Made by a program: the position numbers and the translations under genes. A DNA stretch of 64,000 nt from Streptomyces sp. A0642 (GTDB lineage: Bacteria > Actinomycetota > Actinomycetes > Streptomycetales > Streptomycetaceae): contig NZ_SSBL01000017.1 in the NCBI RefSeq assembly GCF_004795105.1, forward strand, positions 95,734 through 159,733, written 5' to 3'. Below the pieces are notes generated by a model that did not search any database, was not told where the DNA came from, and saw only the letters and a list, made by a program, of their open reading frames with translations. Every line of letters starts with the position of its first letter. The stretch's first letter is position 1. Below are positions 24,737 through 32,121 of this stretch, one piece after another.

Positions 24737-25774
24737 TCACTCGGCGGCGGACGCGTCCGCCGCCTGAAGGGCCGCGACGCGCTCGCGCCAGGGCAGCGGC
24801 TCGGGCCTCTCGTAGTGGTCACCCGGGGGCAGCGGCTCCCACTTGAGCGTGTGCGCTTCCCAGGCGGCCTCCTGCCCGCACGGCCCGCACACGGTCTCCT
24901 CATCACTCCTGGGCCGGAAGACGTGCTCGGGGCCCTCTTGCCGCGCCTCGCACACGATGAACCCCCTGACAGCCTCCCGGACGGAAGCGGCGGGCTCCTC
25001 CACGCGTAGCGGGGACGGCATCATGGTGTCGAGCCGCTTGCCCAGGAACCCGAAGGGAAATCTCACCCCGCCTTCGGGCAGTCCCCTGGTGAGCGCGAGC
25101 CGCAGCCCGGCTGCATCGACTCCACGCCGCAGCCATTCAGCGGCCGTCACGGCCAGACGCCGGGCCTCACGGGCCCCGAGACGCAACTGGCGGTCGGCGT
25201 GCCGGAGGGAGAGCAACACGCGCTCGGCCTCCCTGACGTGCGGGTCCGTCAGTTCGGGCTCCACGGCCTGGTCCGATTCGGGCTCCACCTCCGCCTCGCT
25301 CGCAAGCGCGGGATCTTCGGTGGGTGGGTGGGAGGAGTTCTTCTCCCGTTCTTCACCTTCAGGTAGGTGACCACCGACCGACCGAGCACTCGGTCGACCG
25401 ACCGTCGGATAGTGCTCACTCGGTCCCGCCTGCGGCGATTCGGCTCTTTCGCCATGAACGCGACGAGCCTCGCGGTCCGTGAGCGGGACAGTCGACAGGA
25501 GCTGATCGGTCACCCAGAGCCCGCCGCCGTCCTGGCGTCGCCACTCGTGGACGAACCCGTTCTCCTTGAGCTGCCCCTTGGCCTTCTGGTAGGCGCGCCC
25601 TTTCAGGCCCAGCCGCTTGGCGTGCTCACCGAGGGGCCTGCCGGACCACTTCTCGGGGAGGCCCTGCACGTAGGCGATCAGGATCTTCGCGTCGCTGTTG
25701 AGCTTCGGATGACGGACGACGTCGTGCGACGCCTTCACATAGCCGTAGGACGGCGAGATAGCATGACAAAGCAT
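24737..25774 (-). CDS. Winged-helix protein resembling plasmid/ICE replication or regulator proteins
   Basis: A 345-residue protein with an N-terminal wHTH (about 10-95: SYGYVKASHDVVRHPKLNSD, SGRPLGEHAKRLGLKGRAYQ, LKENGFVHEWRRQDG). A disordered acidic linker follows, then a second helical region (REAERVLLSLRHADRQLRLG...LRLALTRGLPEGGV) and a tail with a CGPCG motif. The wHTH resembles the replication-initiator-like 'helix-turn-helix domain-containing' proteins common on actinomycete integrative elements and plasmids, but I do not recognise a specific family. ATG at 25774. It opens the accessory island 24737-27490; the coding region contains a palindrome-rich stretch at 25375-25404. Confidence 0.65.
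   Translation of the reverse strand: MLCHAISPSYGYVKASHDVVRHPKLNSDAKILIAYVQGLPEKWSGRPLGEHAKRLGLKGRAYQKAKGQLKENGFVHEWRRQDGGGLWVTDQLLSTVPLTDREARRVHGERAESPQAGPSEHYPTVGRPSARSVGGHLPEGEEREKNSSHPPTEDPALASEAEVEPESDQAVEPELTDPHVREAERVLLSLRHADRQLRLGAREARRLAVTAAEWLRRGVDAAGLRLALTRGLPEGGVRFPFGFLGKRLDTMMPSPLRVEEPAASVREAVRGFIVCEARQEGPEHVFRPRSDEETVCGPCGQEAAWEAHTLKWEPLPPGDHYERPEPLPWRERVAALQAADASAAE
25375..25404. repeat. Palindrome cluster inside the wHTH gene
   Basis: CGACCGAG at 25379-25386 and CTCGGTCG at 25389-25396 form an eight-base inverted repeat. Immediately after it is the ten-base palindrome CGGTCGACCG (25391-25400). CACTCGGTC occurs twice, at 25387-25395 and at about 25417-25425. These lie in the low-complexity linker of the protein and could be binding sites or coincidental coding sequence. 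Confidence 0.5.
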
Positions 25775-25884
25775 TCTCGGTGGACCTCACTTGTCCATCG
25801 CGGGGTGAAGGCCCTCGGCAACGGTGTTGGCGCACCTCCGGGGGCCGCCCCATGCGCTGAAGCGCACGGAGCGTAATAACGCGA

Positions 25885-26280
25885 TCACCGTACATCACGA
25901 ATCTCGTCGTCGACCACCTCCCGCAGCAGCTCGAACAGCAGTTCCGCATCCACGAACGGGCTTTGAGCGGTGCGCAGGGAACGCCAGTCCAGCGGGTACG
26001 TCAGCCCGCGCATGGCGGCCACCCCACGAACGCCGCCTCCTCCCGCACCAACGCCTCGGCCCCGACGGGCCACCGGTGCGCGCGCACTCCCGGGCGGCAG
26101 CAGGACGTACATGCTCCGCACACCGACGCACGACCGGATGACGGGCCCGGCACAGAAGTCGGCGAACTGCATGACCTCATAGGCCACTTGCTCGCCCGGG
26201 ATGCCGATCATCCGTACGGCGTCGAAGTGGATCCCGGCGAGACGGAGCGCGTGACCGGGCGCGGAAATCCAGGAGGACAT
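25885..26280 (-). CDS. Unknown protein carrying two compensating frameshifts
   Basis: A 131-residue reading frame beginning MSSWISAPGHALRLAG and ending REVVDDEIRDVR. Between about 26081 and 26024 the deduced residues turn into a glycine/arginine-rich run (APVARRGRGVGAGGGGVRG). In the +1 frame the same bases read HRWPVGAEALVREEAAFVG with all third positions G or C, whereas the annotated frame has only about half. The true product probably uses that frame: one extra base near GCGCGC upstream and one base missing from the GGGG run at 26022-26025. It resembles a short conserved Streptomyces protein, but I cannot name the family. TAGGGAT just upstream (around 26305) suggests its promoter. Confidence 0.6.
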   Translation of the reverse strand: MSSWISAPGHALRLAGIHFDAVRMIGIPGEQVAYEVMQFADFCAGPVIRSCVGVRSMYVLLPPGSARAPVARRGRGVGAGGGGVRGVAAMRGLTYPLDWRSLRTAQSPFVDAELLFELLREVVDDEIRDVR

Positions 26281-26422
26281 CAGGTCCGGTGAATTTCTCT
26301 GATCCCTACACACAGCGTCGGCGCTCACACGTAGCGTGATCAGGGACACAAGGCGCCTGTGCGCTGTTGCGCACTTGAGGTGGGGCCGTGCTGAATCTGA
26401 TCGAGGAGGTGGCGGAGGACGC

Positions 26423-26602
26423 ATGAGCACCGACCTCGCATGGACCAAGTCCAGCTACAGCGGCGGCCAGGGCGGCCACTGCGTCGAGGTCGCCACCCGC
26501 CCCCACACCGTCCACGTCCGCGACTCCAAGGACCTCACCGCCCCCTCCCTCACGCTCTCCCCCGCCGCCTGGTCGGCCTTCCTCAAGCACACGGTGGTAT
26601 AG
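26423..26602 (+). CDS. DUF397 domain protein, no cognate XRE regulator beside it
   Basis: A 59-residue DUF397 protein: TDLAWTKSSYSGGQGG, CVEVA, VHVRDSKD and SPAAWSAFL are the full family signature. DUF397 genes normally follow an XRE regulator gene and the pairs behave as regulator/antagonist modules in Streptomyces development. Here the upstream gene is divergent and unrelated. The ATG at 26423 has GGAGGAC directly upstream, and the next gene begins four bases after the stop, so the two are probably one transcript. Confidence 0.9.
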   Translation: MSTDLAWTKSSYSGGQGGHCVEVATRPHTVHVRDSKDLTAPSLTLSPAAWSAFLKHTVV

Positions 26603-26606
26603 CCCG

Positions 26607-27260
26607 ATGACCTGGTTCGACGATCTGCCCGAAGTCCTCACCCGTGCTGACTTCGGGGCCCTGGTGGACCGGCCGCCGCGCGGCATCGAGTTGCTGGCGT
26701 ACCGGGGGCTGGCCCCAGAGCCCGCATTCCGTAATCGCAACAAGCTCGTGTGGGACGAGGAAGCCGCGCTCGGCTGGTTCCGCTCCCTGCACCACCACGC
26801 GGTCATCGTCCCCGCGAACGAGCAGGCCATGCTCGATCTCGCCACGCACCGCGCGTACATCTGCCCGCACACCAGCAAGCATGTGGCTCTTGCCCGCCCC
26901 CGGATGCTCGTGATGTACCAACGCGGCGGCACCGGGCTGGTCTTCGGCGTGGACGCCGTGGAGACGGTCAACCAGGAGATCGACGGAACCCGCAGCGTGA
27001 GCCCGCGGACGCGGCAGATCGTGCGGGACGGGGAGCCCCTGGACGCCTACCAACAGAAGTGGACCGTCTTCCACCTCAGTGAGGCCGGCACCATCGGCAA
27101 GGTCTCGCCGCCCGTCCAGCAGGGCCGCTACCTGCGGGTGGACGACGTCCTGGACGCGATGACGTCCGGCCACCTCTCGGTCCCCACGATCGACGAGGCG
27201 TTCCCCTCCCGGAAGGACGCCCCGCGGCCCCACAGCCCCCTCCGCCTCATCGGCCCTTAG
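26607..27260 (+). CDS. Unknown protein co-transcribed with DUF397
   Basis: A 217-residue protein I do not recognise. It has no signal peptide or membrane segment. Features include DDLPEVLTRADFGALVDRPP at the start, a histidine-rich FRSLHHHAVIV, YICPHTSKHVALARPRML in the middle, and EIDGTRSVSPRTRQIVRDG. The N-terminus could be a small helical DNA-binding domain, a guess only. It starts four bases after the DUF397 stop, in the same direction. Its TAG stop lies within the terminal repeat of a MITE-like element, so the natural C-terminus may have been replaced when that element inserted. Confidence 0.6.
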   Translation: MTWFDDLPEVLTRADFGALVDRPPRGIELLAYRGLAPEPAFRNRNKLVWDEEAALGWFRSLHHHAVIVPANEQAMLDLATHRAYICPHTSKHVALARPRMLVMYQRGGTGLVFGVDAVETVNQEIDGTRSVSPRTRQIVRDGEPLDAYQQKWTVFHLSEAGTIGKVSPPVQQGRYLRVDDVLDAMTSGHLSVPTIDEAFPSRKDAPRPHSPLRLIGP

Positions 27261-27420
27261 GGCTGTCCCGCACTTCCTGGTGGATCAGCGCGCGGCGTCG
27301 GATGCGGTGCGTCGCAAGGCGGAGAGACGCCCGCGTACGGGGCGTATTCGGGTGTTTCGACGACGCGGCGAGGTGCCGTAGCCGTCGTCGCGCGCCCGCC
27401 AGAAATTGCGGGACAGCCCT
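27259..27420. mobile_element. 162-bp MITE-like element with 22-bp terminal inverted repeats
   Basis: The ends at 27259-27280 and 27399-27420 are inverted repeats, 20 of 22 bases identical (AGGGCTGTCCCGCA... with internal end CTGG). The interior has no convincing gene. Such sequences recur in Streptomyces genomes and probably move with an IS transposase acting in trans. No clear target-site duplication is visible (TTA and TGA flank it). The left repeat supplies the stop codon of the upstream gene. Confidence 0.7.
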
Positions 27421-27421
27421 G

Positions 27422-27485
27422 AGGGCGTGTTTCGAAAGTAGCGCCGTCCGCCCGCAGGGCAGGCGGGACTTTCGAAACACGCCCT
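27422..27485. mobile_element. 64-bp palindromic MITE-like element with perfect 18-bp ends
   Basis: 27422-27439 and 27468-27485 are perfect inverted repeats beginning AGGGCGTGTTTCGAAAGT. The 28-base centre has a further imperfect hairpin. It lies one base after the end of the previous element, so one may have inserted into or next to the other. The repeat sequence resembles ends of IS5-type elements; that relation is inferred. It could also act as a terminator. Confidence 0.65.
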
Positions 27486-27559
27486 AGGGGCCGCACCTCC
27501 GGGCTGCATGAGGGATCCTCCCGATAGCCCGCGTCCCGCTCCTCCGCGACGGTGGACGC

Positions 27560-28129
27560 ATGACCGAAACGACGCGCACAACTCGCCTGTTCGCCTTGCT
27601 CGTTCCGCTGTTCCTGTTTCTCTACGGGGTGTTCCGCCTCCTTGACGGCAGGGACGGACACCACGGGCCCGGACCGGCCTGGAACGTCGGCCACGCCTTC
27701 TTCTTCGCCGCCTTCCTCCTGCTCGGCGCGCTGGTCGTGGAGCTGCGCGGCCTGGTCCCCACCGAGACGGTGCGGAGACGGGCGGCCGCCGGAGCGGCCA
27801 TGGTGGCCGGAGTGTCCGGCGCCGGGTGTTTCCTGTGGGTGATCGCCGGCGACCTGTTCCCACGCTTCGACGACGCCGCGCCGCTGCCCGAACTCCTGGA
27901 ACTCGTGGGGCCCCTGGCCTTCCAGCTCGGCATCCTCACCCTGCTGGTCATGCTGGTCACGGCCCGACGGCTGCCTGTCCGGAGTCCCGCACTCGTCCTC
28001 GTCGCCTTTCTCCTCATCGCCGTGAACCTTGATCTGCTCCCGGTCGCCGCCCTCGCCCTCATGGCCGGCCTCGCCCCCCTGGCCCGTTCCCGTCCAGGCA
28101 GCCCGGCCGCGTCCGCGAACGCCGCCTGA
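27560..28129 (+). CDS. Integral membrane protein of unknown function
   Basis: A 189-residue membrane protein with about five to six hydrophobic helices (LFALLVPLFLFLYGVFRLL, WNVGHAFFFAAFLLLGALVV, AAMVAGVSGAGCFLWVIAG, PLAFQLGILTLLVMLVTA, SPALVLVAFLLIAVNL, PVAALALMAGLAPLA). The short hydrophilic loops carry no recognisable catalytic motif. ATG at 27560. It stands alone between the MITE-like palindromes and the long leader of the envelope cluster, and no operon partner is evident. Confidence 0.7.
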   Translation: MTETTRTTRLFALLVPLFLFLYGVFRLLDGRDGHHGPGPAWNVGHAFFFAAFLLLGALVVELRGLVPTETVRRRAAAGAAMVAGVSGAGCFLWVIAGDLFPRFDDAAPLPELLELVGPLAFQLGILTLLVMLVTARRLPVRSPALVLVAFLLIAVNLDLLPVAALALMAGLAPLARSRPGSPAASANAA

Positions 28130-28569
28130 GCAAGGCGTTCGAGGGCCTCCTCGGCCCATCCCCGCCCCGGCCCGGCGTGCGCGCCCTCCCCAGCCGAAAG
28201 CGCCTCGAACGGCAATTCCCTATGTACACATGGGGGGTTCGGGCACGGTCGGAACGCGTACGCGTGGATCGAGAATTTTCCACTTTTCTTTCATCCTATA
28301 GATGGACATACCATCCATCTTTGCCGAGCACAGAACATGTCGAGATCGATTCGTGACAGTCGACTTGCAGAGGAAATGTCCACTTCATGGAGGAACCGTG
28401 ATGATCTAATGACCATTCAGTTTGCACCTGGGGAGGGAACGCTTAATCGGTGCGCCGAAACGCCCGCTGAAAACCGAGCAGGCGGTGGGACATTCGATAC
28501 TGCTCCGCGCCTGATCAACGCCCGGCAGTCGCGCCACTCTTCCCTCAATGCTGCGCAACGAGGAGAGTC
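28130..28569. other. 440-base gene-free region with leader of the envelope cluster
   Basis: This gap is noticeably A+T-richer than its surroundings. Around 28300-28320 it has TATAGAT followed by GATGG-ACATA-CCATC (28301-28315), an inverted repeat that could be an operator beside a -10. From there to the ATG at 28570 there is a long untranslated leader. A 78-codon open frame at 28337-28573 has poor codon bias and I do not support it. Confidence 0.5.
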
Positions 28570-29040
28570 ATGAATCTGAAAAGGACCCTCGCGGTCACTG
28601 CCGCTGTCGTGGGTATTGGCGCGTCGGCGATCACTCCCGCCCAGGCGAGCACCGGCGAGGAGAACCAGATGAGCCCGGAAGCCTGCTCGGAGAGCCAGGC
28701 CACGTCGACGTTCAAGTTCGCGATCTACTACAACTCGAATTACGGCGGCGCCTACCGCAACATCGGGTACAGCGTCTGGGACTTCGCCGACGAGCGCATC
28801 GGCGGGGCTCCGCAGGGCGGCACCCAGCCCCTCAACTTCTGTCACGGCGGCGACGGAAACGGCCAGGGCATCAAGAACAACGCGGCATCCGCGAAGAACA
28901 AGCACTCCACGTACTACTCGGTCGTGTACTACAACTCCGGTTACAAGGGGAATTCCGACTGGATCGCCCCCGGGACCGGGTGGAGCAGGCTCTCCCAGAC
29001 GTACAACGAGAACGCCTCGTTCGCCTGGCAGTCGCTCTGA
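28570..29040 (+). CDS. Secreted small protein, peptidase-inhibitor I36 (SMPI)-like
   Basis: A 156-residue secreted protein. The signal peptide MNLKRTLAVTAAVVGIGASA is cleaved near AQA-STG. The mature part contains two tyrosine/asparagine-rich Greek-key-like units, FAIYYNSNYGGAYRNIGY and SVVYYNSGYKGNSDW, plus two cysteines (C39 and about C92) able to form a disulfide. The pattern resembles the Streptomyces metalloproteinase inhibitor family I36 and beta/gamma-crystallin folds; inhibitor function is inferred. ATG at 28570 with GAGGAGA upstream. It is the first gene of the cluster running to 36957, and may be the exported or protected product. Confidence 0.75.
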   Translation: MNLKRTLAVTAAVVGIGASAITPAQASTGEENQMSPEACSESQATSTFKFAIYYNSNYGGAYRNIGYSVWDFADERIGGAPQGGTQPLNFCHGGDGNGQGIKNNAASAKNKHSTYYSVVYYNSGYKGNSDWIAPGTGWSRLSQTYNENASFAWQSL

Positions 29041-29162
29041 TCCCTGTGGAACAGGCCCGGTTCCTGCTCCGGACAAGAACCGGGCCCCGCCCTCCTCGTT
29101 TCCCGATCCGATCTCACAGCACTCCGCGAAGGAGCTGCATTCGGGCAGAAATAGGTAGAACC

Positions 29163-30083
29163 ATGAAGAACCCTATGAATCATTGTGCTTCCGCCCTCGC
29201 GCTTGCCGCGCTGTGCATGTGCACAGCGACTGCCTGTTCCGGATCGTCCGCCTCGGCCGACGCGAAGCCGACGAGGACCCCGCCCGCGCTCTCCGCACCT
29301 TTCGACGCGAAGAACCCGGCGACGTGGACGCTGCCCATTCAGGGCTATCTGCCGTCCGACAGCGCGAAGACGCAGATCCTCCAGGCGAAGAAGCAACTCG
29401 TCAGTGACTGCATGAAGACATACGGGTTCTCGTGGTCCCCGGCCCCCGACCTTCCCAGAATCGGCGGCAAGACCTTCGTCGACTGGCGCTACGGAATTCA
29501 CGACCTGGAGCTGGCGAAGAAGCGGGGTTACAAGCCCGACGCGGACGAGCAGGCCGCCTATGACAGAGCGATGAACGACGGCATGGGCGAGACGCCCACT
29601 CAGGCGGAATCCCAGATGCTGGAGGGGAGCGGTCCCGCCGAGGTCAACGGGGTCAAGGTGCCGAAGGGCGGCTGCCTCGGCCAGGCGGACCGGCGGATCG
29701 ACATTCAGGCGACACAGACCGCTTCCGCGCAGGAGATCAGCGCGCAGACATTCGCCGAGTCCAAGAGCGTCGGCGGCGTCGTGAAGGCATTCGCCGCGTG
29801 GTCCGCGTGCATGAAGGAAAAGGGCTACACCTACGCGGCCCCGCTCGACGCGAGCGACGACCCCCGCTTCGGTTCGACGGAAGTCACCCCCGAGGAGATC
29901 GCGACGGCCACCGCCGACATCGGCTGCCGCGACCGGACGCACGTCGTGAAGGTCTGGTACGACGCCGAGAGGGATCTGCAGACCGAGGCGATCGAGGACA
30001 AGGCCGAACAACTGGAGCAGGAAGCCGACGCCCTCGACGACGCCGTGAAGAAGGCGGCCGACGTGGTGGCGGGTACCCGATGA
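29163..30083 (+). CDS. Putative lipoprotein linked to ABC exporter
   Basis: A 306-residue protein with a lipoprotein-type signal peptide (ALALAALCMCTATAC-SGSS; the lipobox is weak, with the final C about residue 25). The mature region is hydrophilic, rich in A, E, K and D, and has conserved-looking cysteines in SDCMKTYGF, GGCLGQAD, SACMKEKG and IGCRDR. It ends in a predicted coiled coil (EDKAEQLEQEADALDD). Similar lipoproteins precede HlyD-MacB operons in actinobacteria, but their role is unknown; substrate delivery or partner binding are possible. ATG at 29163 follows AGGTAG. The stop overlaps the adaptor gene (ATGA). Confidence 0.8.
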   Translation: MKNPMNHCASALALAALCMCTATACSGSSASADAKPTRTPPALSAPFDAKNPATWTLPIQGYLPSDSAKTQILQAKKQLVSDCMKTYGFSWSPAPDLPRIGGKTFVDWRYGIHDLELAKKRGYKPDADEQAAYDRAMNDGMGETPTQAESQMLEGSGPAEVNGVKVPKGGCLGQADRRIDIQATQTASAQEISAQTFAESKSVGGVVKAFAAWSACMKEKGYTYAAPLDASDDPRFGSTEVTPEEIATATADIGCRDRTHVVKVWYDAERDLQTEAIEDKAEQLEQEADALDDAVKKAADVVAGTR

Positions 30084-31411
30084 CGCTGAACGCACCCGCG
30101 CGACGTCGGCCGGCCCCGCCCGAGGCAGCCGACAGCGCGCCGCCGGACGCGTCGGACGGCCACGTCCCGGCGCCGCGCGGCCTGGCCCGACGACGCCGTG
30201 CCCTGCTGGCCGTGGTGATCGGGTGCCTGGTGTGCACCGCGGCCGGAGCCGGTGCGGCGACGCTCATCAAGTCGCCCGCCCAGGCCGCCGCGGAAACGGT
30301 CGCCCCGCCGCCCGACGTGCTGACCGCACCGGTGGCACGCAAGGTGCTCGCCCAGTCCGTCGTGACCCGGGGCAAGGTGACCGCCTCCCGGCGCGTCGAG
30401 ATCACGGCGGCCGGGACGGCCGAGGGCGTCGGCCGGGCCGTCGTCACCAAGGTGATGGCCGAACCGGGCGCGCCGCTCAAGGCCGGGCAGGTACTGATGG
30501 AGGTTTCGGGGCGGCCGATCGTCCTCCTCCAGGGCGCCATTCCGGCCTACCGCGACCTGATGCCGGGGATGACCGGGGAGGACGTCGCCCAGCTCCAGAA
30601 GGCGCTCGCGGGCCTCGGCTACCCGTCGGGCGGGGACGCCCGGGGCGTGTTCGCCGCCGGAACCGAGCAGGCCGTGACGCGCTTCTACCGCGCGGTCGGC
30701 TACACCCCGGCCACGTCACAGGCGGAGCCGACGTCCGCACACGCGGACGCGGGCACCCGTACGGGCACCGGCGCCACCGCGGACGCCGGCCGGCCGGCCG
30801 CCACGGGCGAGCGCGTGACCACGGTGCCGCTGGCAGAGGTGGCGTACGTCCCCTCGGCCACCGCGCGCGCGGACACGGTGGCCGCCGAGGTCGGGGACGA
30901 GGCGACCGGCACTCTGCTGTCGGTCTCCTCGGGGGCGCTCGTGGTCAACGGCACCCTCGCCTCCTACGAGAAGGGCCTGATCCGTCCGGGTCAGAGCGTC
31001 CAGATCCTCTACGAGGCGACGGGGAAGCAGGCGTCGGGTTCGGTCGTCTCGGTCGCCGACGCGCCCACGAAGGCGCAGGACGGGGACACCCCGCAGAACG
31101 GTCAGAGCTACGCGCTCCGCGTCAAGCCCACCAAGGCGCTCGGCGAGGACTTCAACGGGGCGGACGTCCGGCTGACCGTCGTCGCCGCGTCGTCGCAGGA
31201 CAAGGTGCTGGCCGTGCCGGCGTCGGCCATCTCTGCCGGGGCCGACGGCCTGACCAGCGTGACGGTCCGGACCGGAAGCCGGGAGCACCGTGTCGCCGTG
31301 CGGGTGGGCATGACCGGCGACGGCTTCGTCCAGATCACCCCGGAGAAGCCGGCCCGGCTCGCCGAGGGCGACCAGGTCGTGGTGGGCATACAGTCCGCGG
31401 GGCGGTCATGA
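30080..31411 (+). CDS. HlyD/RND-type periplasmic adaptor with inserted peptidoglycan-binding domain
   Basis: A 443-residue membrane-fusion-like protein. A cytoplasmic RRRR tail precedes one TM helix (about 39-61: LLAVVIGCLVCTAAGAGAA). The extracytoplasmic part has a barrel-sandwich hybrid domain, interrupted at about residues 165-225 by a PG_binding_1 domain (GMTGEDVAQLQKALAGLGYPS). Beta-barrel strands and AVPASAISAG-type C-terminal segments follow. It should couple the MacB-type permease to the cell wall. This fits Gram-positive MacAB-like exporters and anchors the machine to peptidoglycan. ATG at 30080 overlaps the lipoprotein stop; its stop overlaps the ATPase start. Confidence 0.87.
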   Translation: MTLNAPARRRPAPPEAADSAPPDASDGHVPAPRGLARRRRALLAVVIGCLVCTAAGAGAATLIKSPAQAAAETVAPPPDVLTAPVARKVLAQSVVTRGKVTASRRVEITAAGTAEGVGRAVVTKVMAEPGAPLKAGQVLMEVSGRPIVLLQGAIPAYRDLMPGMTGEDVAQLQKALAGLGYPSGGDARGVFAAGTEQAVTRFYRAVGYTPATSQAEPTSAHADAGTRTGTGATADAGRPAATGERVTTVPLAEVAYVPSATARADTVAAEVGDEATGTLLSVSSGALVVNGTLASYEKGLIRPGQSVQILYEATGKQASGSVVSVADAPTKAQDGDTPQNGQSYALRVKPTKALGEDFNGADVRLTVVAASSQDKVLAVPASAISAGADGLTSVTVRTGSREHRVAVRVGMTGDGFVQITPEKPARLAEGDQVVVGIQSAGRS

Positions 31412-32121
31412 CCGCCCCGCCCCCGGCGGGCACCCCCGTCATCGCCTTCACCGGCATCGGCCTCACCTACCCCGGCCCTCCCCCCGTCGCCGCCCTCCAG
31501 CCGTGCGATCTCCGCATCGACCGGGGGGAGTTCGTCACCGTGGTCGGGCCATCGGGGTCCGGCAAGTCCTCGTTCCTCAACATCGTCGGCCTCCTCGACG
31601 AACCCACGCAGGGGACGTACGCGCTGGACGGCATCGACACCGGCACCGTGAGCGAGGCGAACCGGGCCGCCCTCCGCAGCGAGCGCATCGGCTTCGTCTT
31701 CCAGTCCTTCCACCTCCTCCCGCACCGCAGCGCCCTGGAGAACGTCGAACTCGCCATGCTGTACCAGCGGCGGCCCCGCCGCGAGCGGCGCCGGCGCGCG
31801 GAGTCCGTGCTGCGCCGGGTCGGTATCGGGCACCGCCTCCAGTCGCTGCCCACGCAGCTCTCCGGTGGCGAACGCCAGCGCGTGGCGATCGCCCGGGCGC
31901 TCGTGGCCGACCCGTCCCTGCTGTTGTGCGACGAACCGACCGGCAACCTCGACTCGCGGACGGCCGCCTCGGTGCTGGACCTTCTGCACGGCCTCCACCG
32001 GGACGGCATGACCCTCGTCGTCATCACGCACGACGCCGACGTCGCGGCGCAGGGCCGGCGCACCCTGACCCTGCGCGACGGATTCCTCACGGACCGGGCC
32101 GCTCACCAGGTGATCGCATGA
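31408..32121 (+). CDS. ABC transporter ATP-binding protein (MacB/LolD type)
   Basis: A 237-residue ABC ATPase. Walker A is GPSGSGKSS, the Q-loop FVFQSFHLLPH, the signature LSGGERQRV, and Walker B LLLCDEPTGNLDS with the switch histidine in VVITHD. The family powers MacB/FtsX-type mechanotransmission, here for the permease encoded directly downstream. The ATG overlaps the adaptor stop and its own stop overlaps the permease start, giving a strictly coupled three-gene unit. It exports antibiotics, peptides or lipoproteins in characterised cases; the substrate here is unknown. Confidence 0.93.
   Translation: MTAPPPAGTPVIAFTGIGLTYPGPPPVAALQPCDLRIDRGEFVTVVGPSGSGKSSFLNIVGLLDEPTQGTYALDGIDTGTVSEANRAALRSERIGFVFQSFHLLPHRSALENVELAMLYQRRPRRERRRRAESVLRRVGIGHRLQSLPTQLSGGERQRVAIARALVADPSLLLCDEPTGNLDSRTAASVLDLLHGLHRDGMTLVVITHDADVAAQGRRTLTLRDGFLTDRAAHQVIA

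Noticed and set aside
24737..27490. Integrated plasmid or ICE
   Set aside because: Only a wHTH protein and MITE-like repeats support it; no integrase, att site, tRNA, or transfer gene is visible.
28337..28573. 78-codon frame upstream of the I36-like gene
   Set aside because: Weak third-position G+C, no ribosome site, and it overlaps the start of a convincing secreted-protein gene; better read as an untranslated leader.
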